Counted from the first letter of the stretch, positions 52,415 to 60,762 are shown. The stretch: 64,000 nt of DNA from Paenibacillus glycanilyticus (GCF_023715145.1 NZ_JAMBNP010000005.1:473286-537285); one strand, 5' to 3'. Notes: generated by a model not told the origin, from the letters alone. Translations and numbers: made by a program.

Positions 52415-53035
52415 TTATAATTGAGAGATTGCCTGTTGAGTTGACCAGGTAGCACTGCTGAATGCCTGATAGTTTGTAAGAGCTGCTTGAAAATTTAATT
52501 CACTTGTCGCTGCAGTGGCATCATAAACAACTGCTGTTTGGAATCCATTTTCAATCAAGTCTCTCATATGCGATTCTACACATATGTTTGACAGGACACC
52601 TGCCAAAATGACTTTTTCCTTCCTTTGCTGACGTAATTGATAGACTAGATCATTGGTCTGCGGACTGGCAATCTTATGGGCGGTCGTTATGACTGTTCTA
52701 CTAGATAATATATATGGCTTCAGCGATGGAACCCAGTCAGCTCCTACAGAGGTGTAGTCATTTTGTTTTTGAAATACTCGAAGCTTTAATAGCATTTCTT
52801 GTTCAGCTCCAGTAAATTTCCAATAATAATCATGTGGAAATATATAATGAGGAGAAATAAATAGCTGATATCCCTTATTCATGGCTGTACTCATTAGAAT
52901 TTCGAGGTTACCTAGTGTATTGTAATGCTCAATAATATTTTTTGTTAAATGATATCCTTTACCTCCTGGTGAAAGAAAGTCATTTTGTGTGTCTGTTATG
53001 ACAATTGCTGTATTATTGGGATTAGGTTTAAACAT
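52415..53035 (-). CDS. isochorismatase-family cysteine hydrolase
   Basis: 206 residues; TTGGAGG precedes the ATG. Catalytic set D15 (ITDTQNDF), K121 (AHK) and C152 (SNICVESH), with the usual cis-peptide GVLSN. Family members hydrolyse isochorismate, nicotinamide or biuret-type amides. No siderophore genes are nearby, so a nicotinamidase- or amidase-like role is as likely. Confidence 0.9.
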   Translation of the reverse strand: MFKPNPNNTAIVITDTQNDFLSPGGKGYHLTKNIIEHYNTLGNLEILMSTAMNKGYQLFISPHYIFPHDYYWKFTGAEQEMLLKLRVFQKQNDYTSVGADWVPSLKPYILSSRTVITTAHKIASPQTNDLVYQLRQQRKEKVILAGVLSNICVESHMRDLIENGFQTAVVYDATAATSELNFQAALTNYQAFSSATWSTQQAISQL

Positions 53036-53060
53036 TTTTTATCCTCCAAATCAACATTAT

Positions 53061-53089
53061 AATATATCCATATATATCCATATATATCC
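53061..53089. repeat. three 10-bp AT-rich tandem units
   Basis: Three near-identical copies of TATATATCCA directly upstream of the isochorismatase-family gene. A short slippage-type repeat; it may affect the promoter of that gene. Confidence 0.7.
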
Positions 53090-53444
53090 TTTATTAACAA
53101 ACTATTCAATTATTCGACTATTATTCTTTCATGAATATATATTAATGGGGGCTTGGACATATTCCGTTGGAGCATAGGTATTTTACAACTGCCTTTCAAA
53201 TCGTTACGGCATTCAACGCACTTAGAAAGATTATGTCCATAAAGGACAGAGTGCGCTTGTTCCGCTCTTTCGAAATCAATCAGTTTGGACACGCTCAAAC
53301 TCGTGAATTCGAAGGATTTCATTCTAATGCCAGTATAAGCAAGAGGACATTGAAAGAGGAAAGTGAAGTTTTATATAATTGAATAATTTGCTTATGTCGG
53401 GTAATAATGCTAGGGGTAGAAACTATCTGTGCATCTGTTGGATA

Positions 53445-53657
53445 AAGTAAGTCCCTAGGGCAAATGCAACCGGCAAATGAAAACTTCTTTGGCATTATGA
53501 AATCGGAGTTTCTCTATCTTAATGAATTTGAAAATATAGATCACTTTAAGCAAGAACTAGCAAAGTACATGGATCACACAATCATGATCGAATTAAGTCC
53601 AAACTAAAAGGCATGAGCCCGGTTCAATACCGAGCCCATGCCCAACAGGTTGCTTGA
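53445..53657 (+). pseudogene. IS3-family transposase OrfB C-terminal fragment
   Basis: The frame encodes ENFFGIMKSEFLYLNEFENI and HFKQELAKYMDH, then shifts frame and continues as NHDRIKSKLKGMSPVQYRAHAQ before a stop. These are the last catalytic-Glu and C-terminal stretches of an IS150-type integrase-like transposase. The upstream part of the DDE domain is absent. Confidence 0.85.
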
Positions 53658-53710
53658 TAATTATTGTCAAACTGTATGGGTTACTTCAGTTTAGATCAGC
53701 TGCTGTTTTC

Positions 53711-53901
53711 ATCAAGTTCTTGTCATTTATGTTATCAAGTTCTTGTCATCCGACAAGAAGATTGATTTTTGTCAGGTGACATGAACATTATGTCATTTAA
53801 GGCCGCGAATATCGCGGCTTTTTGTATTTCTGGGATCAAGTTCTTGTCAAAACCAAATGACAAGAACTTAATCCCATTACCGAAATTGACAAGAACTTAA
53901 T
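53711..53901. repeat. cluster of five 15-bp repeats, three forward and two inverted
   Basis: ATCAAGTTCTTGTCA occurs at 53711-53725, 53734-53748 and 53835-53849. Its near-exact inverse TGACAAGAACTTAAT occurs at 53858-53872 and 53887-53901. Copies 3 and 4 form an 18-bp hairpin (GGGAT outward) with one mismatch. Between copies 2 and 3, TGTCA/TGACA words recur and a GCCGCGA-ATA-TCGCGGC terminator-like hairpin sits at 53802-53818. Multiple inward-facing sites are typical of the ends of Tn7/Mu-like (TnsB-type) elements; no transposase is present here. Confidence 0.75.
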
Positions 53902-54380
53902 CTCATTCCCGACGATAAGCAGGGAATCACAAGGGTTGAATCGGATCGCATATTGAAGGCAGCCATAGACCGATTAAAAATCGTGCAACTCCCTCGAAAT
54001 GATCACTGCGACTCATAAATTCGCAGAATTTCACCCTTGAATGATAATGAAAGATAAAGATATTTTGAAGCTTTTGCTACTCGGCTAAAGTGAACAGGAG
54101 ATGCACAAAGTGAGGACAGCTTCACCCACATTGTTCCATTTACTCAAGTCTCCACTTCAACTTAGCGATTCTCTGATCTTAATTGCGGTTTAAATAGAGC
54201 AGCAAGAATCTTATAATGAAAACAACTAAAAATTACAATTCCCTTACATATGGTCCTAGTAAAAGACCATATTTACATAGAACAATCTACATCTACCAGC
54301 CTATGGAAATGTAAATCAGTATATGAAATTATAGTAGCAGATTCACCTATCTTATTGAAAACTTCGAGAGGATGTTGTGC

Positions 54381-55271
54381 ATGCTTAAAAAGTCAGTTAT
54401 TGTCTCTTCTGTTTTATTGATGTCTATGATTCCTATGTTTTCGTTAAGTAGTGAATCTTATGCTTCAGACTTTAAAAAAGAAAAAGAGACTGCCATTAAA
54501 GTGATGGAGTATAATATTCATCATGCCGAAGGCATGGATGACATTCTAAATTTGAACAGAATTGGTGACGTTATTAAATCATCGGGTGCTGATATCATTG
54601 GTCTGCAAGAAGTCGATAATCATTTCTCCACGCGTAGTAATTTCGAGGATCAGGCGAAATGGTTAGCCAATTACTTAGGCATGCATTACCAATTTGCTGC
54701 AAATCTTGACAATGATCCCTTAAATGCGGGGGAACCTCGCCGTCAATATGGAACGGTTATATTAAGTAAATATCCTATTCTTTCTAGCGAAAATCATTTA
54801 CTTGATAATACGCAATATCCTGCAGAGCAGCGCGGTCTTGCGAAGACGGTAATTAATGTGAGGGGCAATCATATTAATTTCTACAATACTCATCTTGACA
54901 ATAAAACACCTGAAGCAAGAAATATACAAGTCAACGAGATCCTGGGGATTGTAAATCAAGATAATGGAACAAGTATCTTAGTAGGAGACTTCAATGCTAC
55001 ACCAGATAGTCCTGAAATTATAAAAATGTCTGCGCAGTACCATGACACATTTGCGGAACTTGGTCTAAATGATGCCTATACGTCCTATTATTATTCAGAC
55101 AAGCCTAATCGTCGAATCGACTACATCTATACGTCTGACGATGTAAAAATTAAAGCAGGGAAGGTTATAGACACAATCGCAGCGGATCACTTGCCCATTA
55201 CAGCGGAGCTTGTTATTAATAAGAAGGACCAGCCATCTCATGGTGACAACGGTCATAACCAACAGAAGTAA
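54381..55271 (+). CDS. secreted endonuclease/exonuclease/phosphatase-family protein
   Basis: 296 residues from ATG 54381, with GAGAGGA eight bases upstream; ATG 54372 overlaps that site. Signal peptide to about residue 27 (SYAS). EEP fold motifs: VMEYNIHH, IIGLQEVDN (catalytic Glu), YNTHLDN, VGDFNATPDS (Asp/Asn), IDYIYTS and ADHLPI (catalytic Asp-His). Secreted members act as nucleases, sphingomyelinases or phosphodiesterases; the substrate is not evident. A terminator follows. Confidence 0.9.
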   Translation: MLKKSVIVSSVLLMSMIPMFSLSSESYASDFKKEKETAIKVMEYNIHHAEGMDDILNLNRIGDVIKSSGADIIGLQEVDNHFSTRSNFEDQAKWLANYLGMHYQFAANLDNDPLNAGEPRRQYGTVILSKYPILSSENHLLDNTQYPAEQRGLAKTVINVRGNHINFYNTHLDNKTPEARNIQVNEILGIVNQDNGTSILVGDFNATPDSPEIIKMSAQYHDTFAELGLNDAYTSYYYSDKPNRRIDYIYTSDDVKIKAGKVIDTIAADHLPITAELVINKKDQPSHGDNGHNQQK

Positions 55272-55294
55272 TAAAGCAAATCGATTTTAAGCGC

Positions 55295-55328
55295 AACCCC
55301 TTCAGTGAAGATAATGAAGGGGTTTTTA
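55295..55328 (+). terminator. Rho-independent terminator
   Basis: AACCCCTTCA and TGAAGGGGTT form a perfect 10-bp stem followed by TTTT. Confidence 0.9.
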
Positions 55329-55480
55329 CTTGATCGTAATTGCATTTGAAATAACATCAAGTCCTTATCATGTTATGACATCAATTTCTTAGGAAATACA
55401 ATAATCAGCCAGCGTCCGAAATGTCATTTAGGATGGCAGACGGCAAGCCGTACTCGAAATGTAAATTGGAGGTGGTTGAG

Positions 55481-55789
55481 TTGTTAATGGAAGAAGAAGT
55501 TATATTCCTTCTAAAATGGGGATTTGTTTCAGTAATGTGTGCTGTCCTAGTTATTGTTATAGGGTTAATAGCCAAATATAAAAAGTCAGGATATATATGG
55601 ATTTTGGCACATTTGATATTGTTTTCATGGGGAGCACTGAGATGGATAAAAGTATTGGAAACACGAGCAACATCCAGTTCAATTGATAACTCATTAACCA
55701 TTGCTTGGATAGGTGTGATATGGACAATCAGCATGATTTGTATGAGTGTAGGATTGCTATTATTAAGTCCCCAAAAGAAACATGAGTAG
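55481..55789 (+). CDS. small membrane protein, unknown function
   Basis: About 102 residues from TTG 55481, eight bases after GGAGG; ATG 55487 is the alternative and a longer frame to 55421 lacks a site. Three transmembrane segments (IFLLKWGFVSVMCAVLVIVIG-like, then WILAHLILFSWG, then AWIGVIWTISMICMSVGLLLL-like). No family recognised. It stands alone. Confidence 0.6.
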   Translation: MLMEEEVIFLLKWGFVSVMCAVLVIVIGLIAKYKKSGYIWILAHLILFSWGALRWIKVLETRATSSSIDNSLTIAWIGVIWTISMICMSVGLLLLSPQKKHE

Positions 55790-55900
55790 GATACGATGGG
55801 AGAGCGTTACAATAATGAAGACTTTAGTCGAAGATAAGATACAATTCATCTAGCCAAAACGATTAGTAGCCTTTTCAACGCCAGGACATGGGGGTTAACA

Positions 55901-56032
55901 GTGAAACAAATTATGTTGTTTGTACTCGTTTCAGTTTTATGTTTTACCAATAATAAGCAATCATATCTAGAAGGAACCAATGAGAACATTAGTTTAACAA
56001 CAAAACGGAAGCCGATCGGCTGCCATTTGTGA
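55901..56032 (+). CDS. possible 43-residue exported peptide
   Basis: GTG start with GGGGG six bases upstream. A hydrophobic start (QIMLFVLVSVLCFTN) looks like a signal or anchor, followed by a short polar tail ending in GCHL. It could be the truncated start of a lost secreted protein. Weak support. Confidence 0.3.
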   Translation: MKQIMLFVLVSVLCFTNNKQSYLEGTNENISLTTKRKPIGCHL

Positions 56033-56082
56033 TTAATCTATTTTTCGCATCCACCATCAATTACGGAAAATAACAATGTATT

Positions 56083-56101
56083 TTTATTGTAAAACGATAA
56101 A
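56083..56101 (+). promoter_or_regulatory. operator of the DUF2975/XRE operon
   Basis: TTTATTGT-AAA-ACGATAAA is a palindrome with 7 of 8 pairs, directly upstream of GATAAAAT (-10-like). Likely bound by the XRE regulator encoded at 56605. Confidence 0.5.
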
Positions 56102-56134
56102 TATAGTGATAAAATCAAAAAAGAGGTGAAATAG

Positions 56135-56608
56135 ATGAAAAAAGAGACGCTCTTTTTAAAAGTTGTTCTGGTTGTTATGGCAATTCCTGCATTAGTGATG
56201 TGTTTTTATGGACTCCCAGCGATGGCGCATAGTATGATGCCGGATTTCCCGGATTATAAAGTTTATCTTTCCGCTTTGGCTGCGTATGTGGCGTCTATTG
56301 CGTATTTATTTACGCTACTTCAGGCATTTAAGCTTCTCAGATACATTGATGCAAATACCGCTTTTTCGCAAACCTCTGTTTTAGCGCTTAAGAAAATAAA
56401 GCAAGCGGCGGTTGTGGTATCACTCATGTTTGCATGTAATCTTCCGCTTTTCTACTTTGTAGCTGACGGCGCAGATGCACCAGGCGTCATGGTCATCGGG
56501 CTAATTGTAACCTGTGCGCCAGTCGTAATCGCAGTATTTGCCGCAGTTCTTGAGAAACTGCTCAAAAACGCGATCGAGCTCAAAGAAGAACAGGAGTTGA
56601 CCGTATGA
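56135..56608 (+). CDS. DUF2975 membrane protein (YoaS-like)
   Basis: 157 residues; AAGAGGTG precedes the ATG. Four transmembrane segments; FSQTSVLALKKIKQAAVVV and the P-rich first loop are typical of DUF2975. Its last four bases overlap the XRE regulator gene. The same two-gene unit exists in Bacillus subtilis as yoaS-yozG. Function unknown. Confidence 0.88.
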   Translation: MKKETLFLKVVLVVMAIPALVMCFYGLPAMAHSMMPDFPDYKVYLSALAAYVASIAYLFTLLQAFKLLRYIDANTAFSQTSVLALKKIKQAAVVVSLMFACNLPLFYFVADGADAPGVMVIGLIVTCAPVVIAVFAAVLEKLLKNAIELKEEQELTV

Positions 56609-56808
56609 TAGTGGTTAACATTGACGTCATGCTTGCAAAGCGGAAAATGAGCGTTACTGAGCTATCGGAGAAAGTCGGCATTACAATGGCGAACCTGTCG
56701 ATACTTAAAAACGGAAAAGCAAAAGCCATTCGAATCTCAACACTCGAGGCGATCTGCAAAGCACTCGAGTGCCAGCCTGGAGATATTCTCGAGTATCGGC
56801 AGGATTGA
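56605..56808 (+). CDS. XRE-family helix-turn-helix regulator (YozG-like)
   Basis: 67 residues, essentially one Cro/C1-type helix-turn-helix: VTELSEKVGITMANLSILK and the LEAICKALECQPGDILEY C-terminus. The ATGA overlap with the DUF2975 gene gives translational coupling. Likely autoregulates the operon at the palindrome at 56083. Confidence 0.92.
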   Translation: MIVVNIDVMLAKRKMSVTELSEKVGITMANLSILKNGKAKAIRISTLEAICKALECQPGDILEYRQD

Positions 56809-56980
56809 AATAAATAAAAAAGCCTCCGATATATCAATCGTAACGATTACATAACCTTCGCCTTTTAGGCTAACGACGAACAAGATGAGAACTGGAAGCG
56901 TAAAATGTGTAGTATGGTATTTCTGCGACAGAGGGGTTGTTAAAGGTACCGCTCTTCGGGGAGATCGTTGGGAGGACGCG

Positions 56981-57937
56981 ATGAACGAGACCGCATTTGA
57001 CGAAGCATTATTTGCAAGCTTAAAGCCGGGCTTAACCTCGTACTGTTACCGAATGCTAGGCTCCATGGACGATGCGGACGATGCCGTTCAGGAGACGAGT
57101 ATTCGGGTCTGGCAGAGCTGGAGCACGTTCAGACAGGATTCCTCGTTCAAAACTTGGGTCTATCGGATTGCCTCCAACCTGTGCTTGGACAAGCTGAGAC
57201 AATCCAAACGCCGCGCGCTTCCCGTTGACCTGTTCGACCCGGCCGTCTCCATCGTCGAGCCGCGCGACACACTGCCGGACTCTGCCTGGATCTGGCCGTC
57301 TCCCGACTTTGGGGGCAATCCGGAGGATCGGCTTGTCCGCAGAGATACCCTTCAACTGTGCTTCATCGCTCTCCTGCAGACCTTGCCTCCGCGGCAGCGC
57401 GCGGTACTCATTTTGAAGGATGTATTTGAATGGTCCTCCAAGCAGATCGCGGAAACGTTGGCGATGTCGACGGCAGCGGTGAACAGCGCCTTGCAAAGAG
57501 CTCGAGAGACGATGGACCGGGCGCAGCTTCGCTCGGATGAGCTCAGCAGCATGGACGTTCAACCGGAGCAGCAGCTGCTATCCCGGTATGTGGAGGCCTT
57601 CGAACAATTCGATATTGCTGCGCTCGTCGCGTTGTTCCACGAGGAAGGCTGTATGTCGATGCCGCCATTCGAGATGTGGATCCGCGGCAAGGAAGATTTG
57701 TCCGCCTTCTATTCGCTGACTCGCTGGCATTGCGAAGGTTCGCGATTTGTGCCCATTACGGTGAATGGCGGTTATCCAGCGTTGGCCCAGTATATGCCGG
57801 GCAAAGAGGGCTCTAGTCTGGTGCCTTGGGGCATCCACGTCATCGAAATCAAAGAGGATCAAATCCTGCACGTTCAAAACTTCATTCATACGCCATTATT
57901 TTCGCGATTTGGGCTGCCTGAGCGAATTGACCAATGA
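56981..57937 (+). CDS. sigma-70 family (ECF) factor with SnoaL-like C-terminal domain
   Basis: 318 residues from ATG 56981, preceded by GGGAGGACG; the frame extends to 56885 without a site. Sigma region 2 (about 12-80: YCYRMLGSMDDADDAVQET, FKTWVYRIASNLCLDKLR) and region 4 (about 130-185: LPPRQRAVLILKDVFEWSSKQIAETL). A SnoaL-like domain (about 200-310) follows, as in the SigJ/TIGR02960 group, where it acts in place of an anti-sigma factor. GC-rich compared with neighbours. Followed by a fragment of an SRPBCC gene. Confidence 0.9.
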   Translation: MNETAFDEALFASLKPGLTSYCYRMLGSMDDADDAVQETSIRVWQSWSTFRQDSSFKTWVYRIASNLCLDKLRQSKRRALPVDLFDPAVSIVEPRDTLPDSAWIWPSPDFGGNPEDRLVRRDTLQLCFIALLQTLPPRQRAVLILKDVFEWSSKQIAETLAMSTAAVNSALQRARETMDRAQLRSDELSSMDVQPEQQLLSRYVEAFEQFDIAALVALFHEEGCMSMPPFEMWIRGKEDLSAFYSLTRWHCEGSRFVPITVNGGYPALAQYMPGKEGSSLVPWGIHVIEIKEDQILHVQNFIHTPLFSRFGLPERIDQ

Positions 57938-57967
57938 ATTTCGTCATTGGCTTACGAGGACTGGCAT

Positions 57968-58105
57968 ATGGCTTTCGTCGATCAAGGGAATGAAACGAGG
58001 GTCATAGAAACGTTCGACGCGGAAAGCTCCAATTCCGTCGAGTTCCAGCAAGCAGGCTGGCAAGGAATCATGGACAAGTTCAAAGCCTATACCGAACAAA
58101 ACTAA
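57968..58105 (+). pseudogene. C-terminal fragment of an SRPBCC/AHSA1-type protein
   Basis: The 45-codon frame encodes GNETRVIETFDAE and QQAGWQGIMDKFKAYTE, the last strand and long final helix of SRPBCC (AHSA1-like) proteins. The first two thirds of the gene are missing. It lies 31 bases after the sigma factor gene, where such genes often sit. A strong terminator follows, so the original operon end is preserved. Confidence 0.75.
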
Positions 58106-58116
58106 TCATCGCGAAG

Positions 58117-58151
58117 AAGACGCCGGGGAAGATGTCCGGCGTCTTTCTTTT
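58117..58151 (+). terminator. Rho-independent terminator
   Basis: AAGACGCCGG and CCGGCGTCTT form a perfect 10-bp stem followed by TCTTTT. Confidence 0.95.
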
Positions 58152-58184
58152 CGAACCTAATTACGAGCGTGCTCTCCATCAGCC

Positions 58185-58601
58185 TTAACCTTGTGCCGCA
58201 TCCATGTTCATGTAGTTAATGGCCCACAGATGGCCGTCCAAGTCCACGAAGCCCCAATGATATATCAGCCCATGATATTCAGGTTCGGCGTGCAATTTCC
58301 CGCCCAATGAGACCGCGGTATTCACGATTTCATCGACCTTTTCCCGGCTCTCGAGGGCTAATGCGATCGTCATCTGCGCATACCTGCTCGTATCGACAGA
58401 TTCCTTCTCCGTGAGCGTATTAAAGAATGCTTGATTGATCAGCATGACCTGCAGGTTGGCGCCGATCACGATGGCTGCCGAATTCTCGTTGTCGGGGAAT
58501 TGCGGGTTGGGCTCGAATCCGAGTCCGGTGAAGAACGCTTTCGATTGTTCTACGTTTTTTACAGGCAGGTTGAAGCTCGTGAATACGGACGTTAATGCCA
58601 T
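58185..58601 (-). CDS. VOC-family (glyoxalase/bleomycin-resistance fold) protein
   Basis: 138 residues from ATG 58601, preceded by GAGGTG at eight bases; a longer frame to 58622 lacks a site. Paired beta-alpha-beta-beta-beta modules: SFNLPVKNVEQSKAFFTGLG at the start and WGFVDLDGHLWAINY at the end. Belongs to the glyoxalase-like subgroup often annotated as a lactoylglutathione lyase-like protein; substrate unknown. Confidence 0.9.
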   Translation of the reverse strand: MALTSVFTSFNLPVKNVEQSKAFFTGLGFEPNPQFPDNENSAAIVIGANLQVMLINQAFFNTLTEKESVDTSRYAQMTIALALESREKVDEIVNTAVSLGGKLHAEPEYHGLIYHWGFVDLDGHLWAINYMNMDAAQG

Positions 58602-58788
58602 TTCCAAACACCTCTTCGTCAAATTAGTTTGTGTTCATTTATGCCTTCGTTTATATAGACGACAGCCGATCCGGGAATTCATCGGTCTCATGGATTCGGA
58701 AGCGTAAAGTTTGAAAAATAACTTGGTCATGCGTTCGGATACCCGCCATTCCCGTAATTTCGATCCAACGGGTTACAGAATAAGACAT

Positions 58789-58817
58789 TGGCAGCTGCAT
58801 ATCAGCTGCCATTTTTA
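58789..58817 (+). terminator. terminator-like hairpin without an obvious gene
   Basis: TGGCAGCTG and CAGCTGCCA form a perfect 9-bp stem followed by TTTTTA. No plus-strand gene ends nearby; it may shield the PadR operon or end an unrecognised transcript. Confidence 0.6.
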
Positions 58818-58868
58818 TTGCATTATGAAATAGGGGAGTCAAGTGTGAAAATTTGCAAGGTCATGGTA

Positions 58869-58915
58869 TTGACAAATACATCTACTGCGTGTTACTTTGT
58901 AGTGGTAGTAAGTAA
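58869..58915 (+). promoter_or_regulatory. PadR operon promoter with candidate operator
   Basis: TTGACA (58869-58874) is an excellent -35; TTACTT 17 bases later is a poor -10. TTACTT-N12-AAGTAA (58892-58915) is an inverted repeat covering the -10 and start region, a plausible PadR site. Confidence 0.5.
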
Positions 58916-58947
58916 TACTGGATACCTGTTATACAGAGTAGCAAGGA

Positions 58948-59277
58948 GTGATTGCGCTGGAAAACCTAACAGAAATGCTTAAAGGGGTGCTTGAGGGCAG
59001 CGTCCTTGAAATTATAAGCCGTAAAGAAACCTACGGCTACGAAATTACGCGTCAGCTGAACGCCCTCGGTTTCACAGATGTTGTGGAGGGAACGGTGTAT
59101 ACCATTCTGATCCGGCTTGAAAAAAACAAACTGGTGGAGATCACCAAGAAGCCATCTGACATGGGACCACCGCGCAAGTTTTTCGCGATCAACGATGCGG
59201 GGCGTGAGGAGTTGCGGAGGTTCTGGGAAAAATGGGAGTTCGTATCATCAAAAATGAATGAGTTAAAGGAGAAATGA
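58948..59277 (+). CDS. PadR-family transcriptional repressor
   Basis: About 109 residues. The winged helix holds LEGSVLEIISRKETYGYEIT, VEGTVYTILIRLEKNKLVE and GPPRKFFAINDAGREEL, all typical of PadR. GTG 58948 lies too close to AAGGAG; a CTG at 58957, eight bases after it, gives LENLTEML, the usual N-terminus of these proteins, so an unusual CTG start is possible. First gene of an operon with two DUF1048 genes and an ABC exporter, which it probably represses in the absence of drug. Confidence 0.9.
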   Translation: MIALENLTEMLKGVLEGSVLEIISRKETYGYEITRQLNALGFTDVVEGTVYTILIRLEKNKLVEITKKPSDMGPPRKFFAINDAGREELRRFWEKWEFVSSKMNELKEK

Positions 59278-59627
59278 CAATGAATTTTTGGGAGAAAATT
59301 ACCGGCAGCGACATGAGTAAAGAATTGAAATCTTTTGAAGGGAGACTCAAAAAGCTGCCGGATGATTATCAAGCGGCATGGGGAAGTATTTGCGATAATC
59401 TTTGGCCGTACTCCGATTTCACCGGTCGCAACCTCATGCCAATACTTGACGGTGTGCTTGGTCTGTTCGAAGAAACAGCAGCGGACGGTCAGAGTATCCA
59501 AGAGGTTATAGGCGACGATATCAAAGGCTTCTGTTCAGCGCTGGCAGGCGAAGAAGGGGCCAAGACCTTTCGAGATAAATGGCGTAAGCAGCTCAACGCT
59601 AATATTGCTAAAAAATTAAATAAATAG
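59274..59627 (+). CDS. DUF1048 protein 1
   Basis: 117 residues; its ATGA overlaps the PadR stop, giving coupling. Helical protein with LKKLPDDYQAAWGSICDNLW, the DUF1048 core, and a VIGDDIKGFCSALAGE motif. These small proteins accompany PadR regulators and DrrAB-like exporters in many Bacillota; their role is unknown. Confidence 0.9.
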   Translation: MTMNFWEKITGSDMSKELKSFEGRLKKLPDDYQAAWGSICDNLWPYSDFTGRNLMPILDGVLGLFEETAADGQSIQEVIGDDIKGFCSALAGEEGAKTFRDKWRKQLNANIAKKLNK

Positions 59628-59637
59628 GAGGATCAAC

Positions 59638-59988
59638 ATGACAATACGAGATCTTATTGAAGGCAAAAAAGAATGGAGAGCGCATGTTGCGCGTGTCAAA
59701 ACACTCCCGAAAGATTATCAGATTGTTTATAAAGAGATTCAAAAATACCTCTTTAAGGTTGGTCCTGTTGAGTTAACCGATGGTACGGGGTTGCTTGCGG
59801 GGATTGTCGATCTTTTTGAAGAGGGCGCGGCCGAGAAGAAAGGCGTGCTTGAAGTGACGGGCAGTGACGTAGCGGCATTCTGTGATGATTTAATCAAAGA
59901 TTCAAAAACTTACGCTGACCTCTTTCAAGAATCTCTTGACCAAGAAGGTAACAAGGATACCAAAAAAGGTACGGATAAGAAAAAATAA
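59638..59988 (+). CDS. DUF1048 protein 2
   Basis: 116 residues; AGGAGG precedes the ATG. Same fold as the preceding gene product: VKTLPKDYQIVYKEIQKYLF, GLLAGIVDLFEEG, VTGSDVAAFCDDLI. The C-terminus is a Lys-rich tail (KKGTDKKK). Probably a pair formed by duplication. Confidence 0.9.
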   Translation: MTIRDLIEGKKEWRAHVARVKTLPKDYQIVYKEIQKYLFKVGPVELTDGTGLLAGIVDLFEEGAAEKKGVLEVTGSDVAAFCDDLIKDSKTYADLFQESLDQEGNKDTKKGTDKKK

Positions 59989-60003
59989 AGGGGGGAAATC
60001 CGG

Positions 60004-60762
60004 ATGAAAAAAGCAATTGAAGTGAGAGAACTGCGAAAGTCTTTTAAGGATACGGAAGTTTTAAAAGGCACTAATTTTGAAGTGAAGCAAGGGGAGATCT
60101 TTGCACTGCTTGGCTCCAATGGCGCAGGCAAGACGACAATTGTCAAAATCCTCACAACGCTGCTCAAACAGGATGGGGGGACCGCTACCGTAAACGGATT
60201 TGACATCTTGTCACAACCAGATAAAGTACGGCAGGCGATCAGTCTGACCGGGCAATTTGCCGCCGTAGACGAGATATTGACCGGACGTGAGAATTTGATC
60301 ATGATTGCCAAACTGCGATACCTTAAAAATCCACGAGAGGTTGCGGATGATTTACTGGAACGCTTCGGCTTGACCGACGCCGCCGATCGCAAGATGTCTA
60401 CTTATTCAGGCGGTATGCGCCGCAGGCTTGACATTGCTATGAGTCTGATTGGTAGACCTCAAATCATTTTTCTAGATGAACCAACCACCGGACTTGACCC
60501 CGAGGCTCGAATAGAGGTATGGAAGATTGTCAAGGAATTGGCTGACAGCGGCACAACTGTATTTCTCACTACGCAGTATTTGGAGGAGGCGGAGCAGCTT
60601 GCAGACCGGATTGCTATTCTGCACGAGGGCAGGATCATCGCCAGCGGTACGCTCCCGGAGTTAAAGAAAATGTTCCCTACCGCTAAGGTGGAGTATGTGG
60701 AGAAACAACCGTCATTAGAGGAGATTTTCCTCACAATCGTCGGAAAAAAGGAGGAGAATTAA
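60004..60762 (+). CDS. ABC exporter ATPase (DrrA-like)
   Basis: 252 residues; AAGGGGGG precedes the ATG. Walker A GSNGAGKTT, signature YSGGMRRRLD, Walker B IIFLDEPTTGLDPEAR, H-loop region TTQYLEEAEQLAD. The C-terminal SLEEIFLTIVGKK is typical of DrrA-type drug exporters. Directly abuts the permease gene. Confidence 0.95.
   Translation: MKKAIEVRELRKSFKDTEVLKGTNFEVKQGEIFALLGSNGAGKTTIVKILTTLLKQDGGTATVNGFDILSQPDKVRQAISLTGQFAAVDEILTGRENLIMIAKLRYLKNPREVADDLLERFGLTDAADRKMSTYSGGMRRRLDIAMSLIGRPQIIFLDEPTTGLDPEARIEVWKIVKELADSGTTVFLTTQYLEEAEQLADRIAILHEGRIIASGTLPELKKMFPTAKVEYVEKQPSLEEIFLTIVGKKEEN

Larger units (their letters stand above)
53036..54380. other. 1.3-kb gene-poor region with mobile-element debris
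   Basis: Holds the AT tandem repeat (53061), an IS3 OrfB fragment (53445), and a repeat cluster (53711-53901). The stretch from 53920 to 54370 has short broken frames only; one reading contains KAAIDRLKIVQLPRND, interrupted by stops, possibly a dead gene of unknown kind. Short open frames at 53110-53382 have no site or family match. Confidence 0.5.
55790..56134. other. intergenic with a possible small ORF and an operator
   Basis: Holds a 43-residue frame (55901-56032) and the palindrome at 56083. Nothing else was recognised. Confidence 0.4.
58602..58947. other. intergenic between VOC and PadR genes
   Basis: Holds the orphan hairpin at 58789 and the PadR promoter at 58869. A minus-strand frame (58651-58785) of 45 codons is open but has no clear ribosome binding site. 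Confidence 0.4.

Noticed and set aside
53061..53089. Tandem AT repeat as part of a CRISPR array
   Set aside because: Units are 10 bp, contiguous and without spacers.
53711..53901. Repeat cluster as a CRISPR array
   Set aside because: Only 15-bp units in both orientations with irregular spacing and no cas genes.
58651..58842. 63-residue minus-strand frame between the VOC and PadR genes
   Set aside because: No good ribosome binding site and no recognised family; the terminator-like hairpin cuts through its start.
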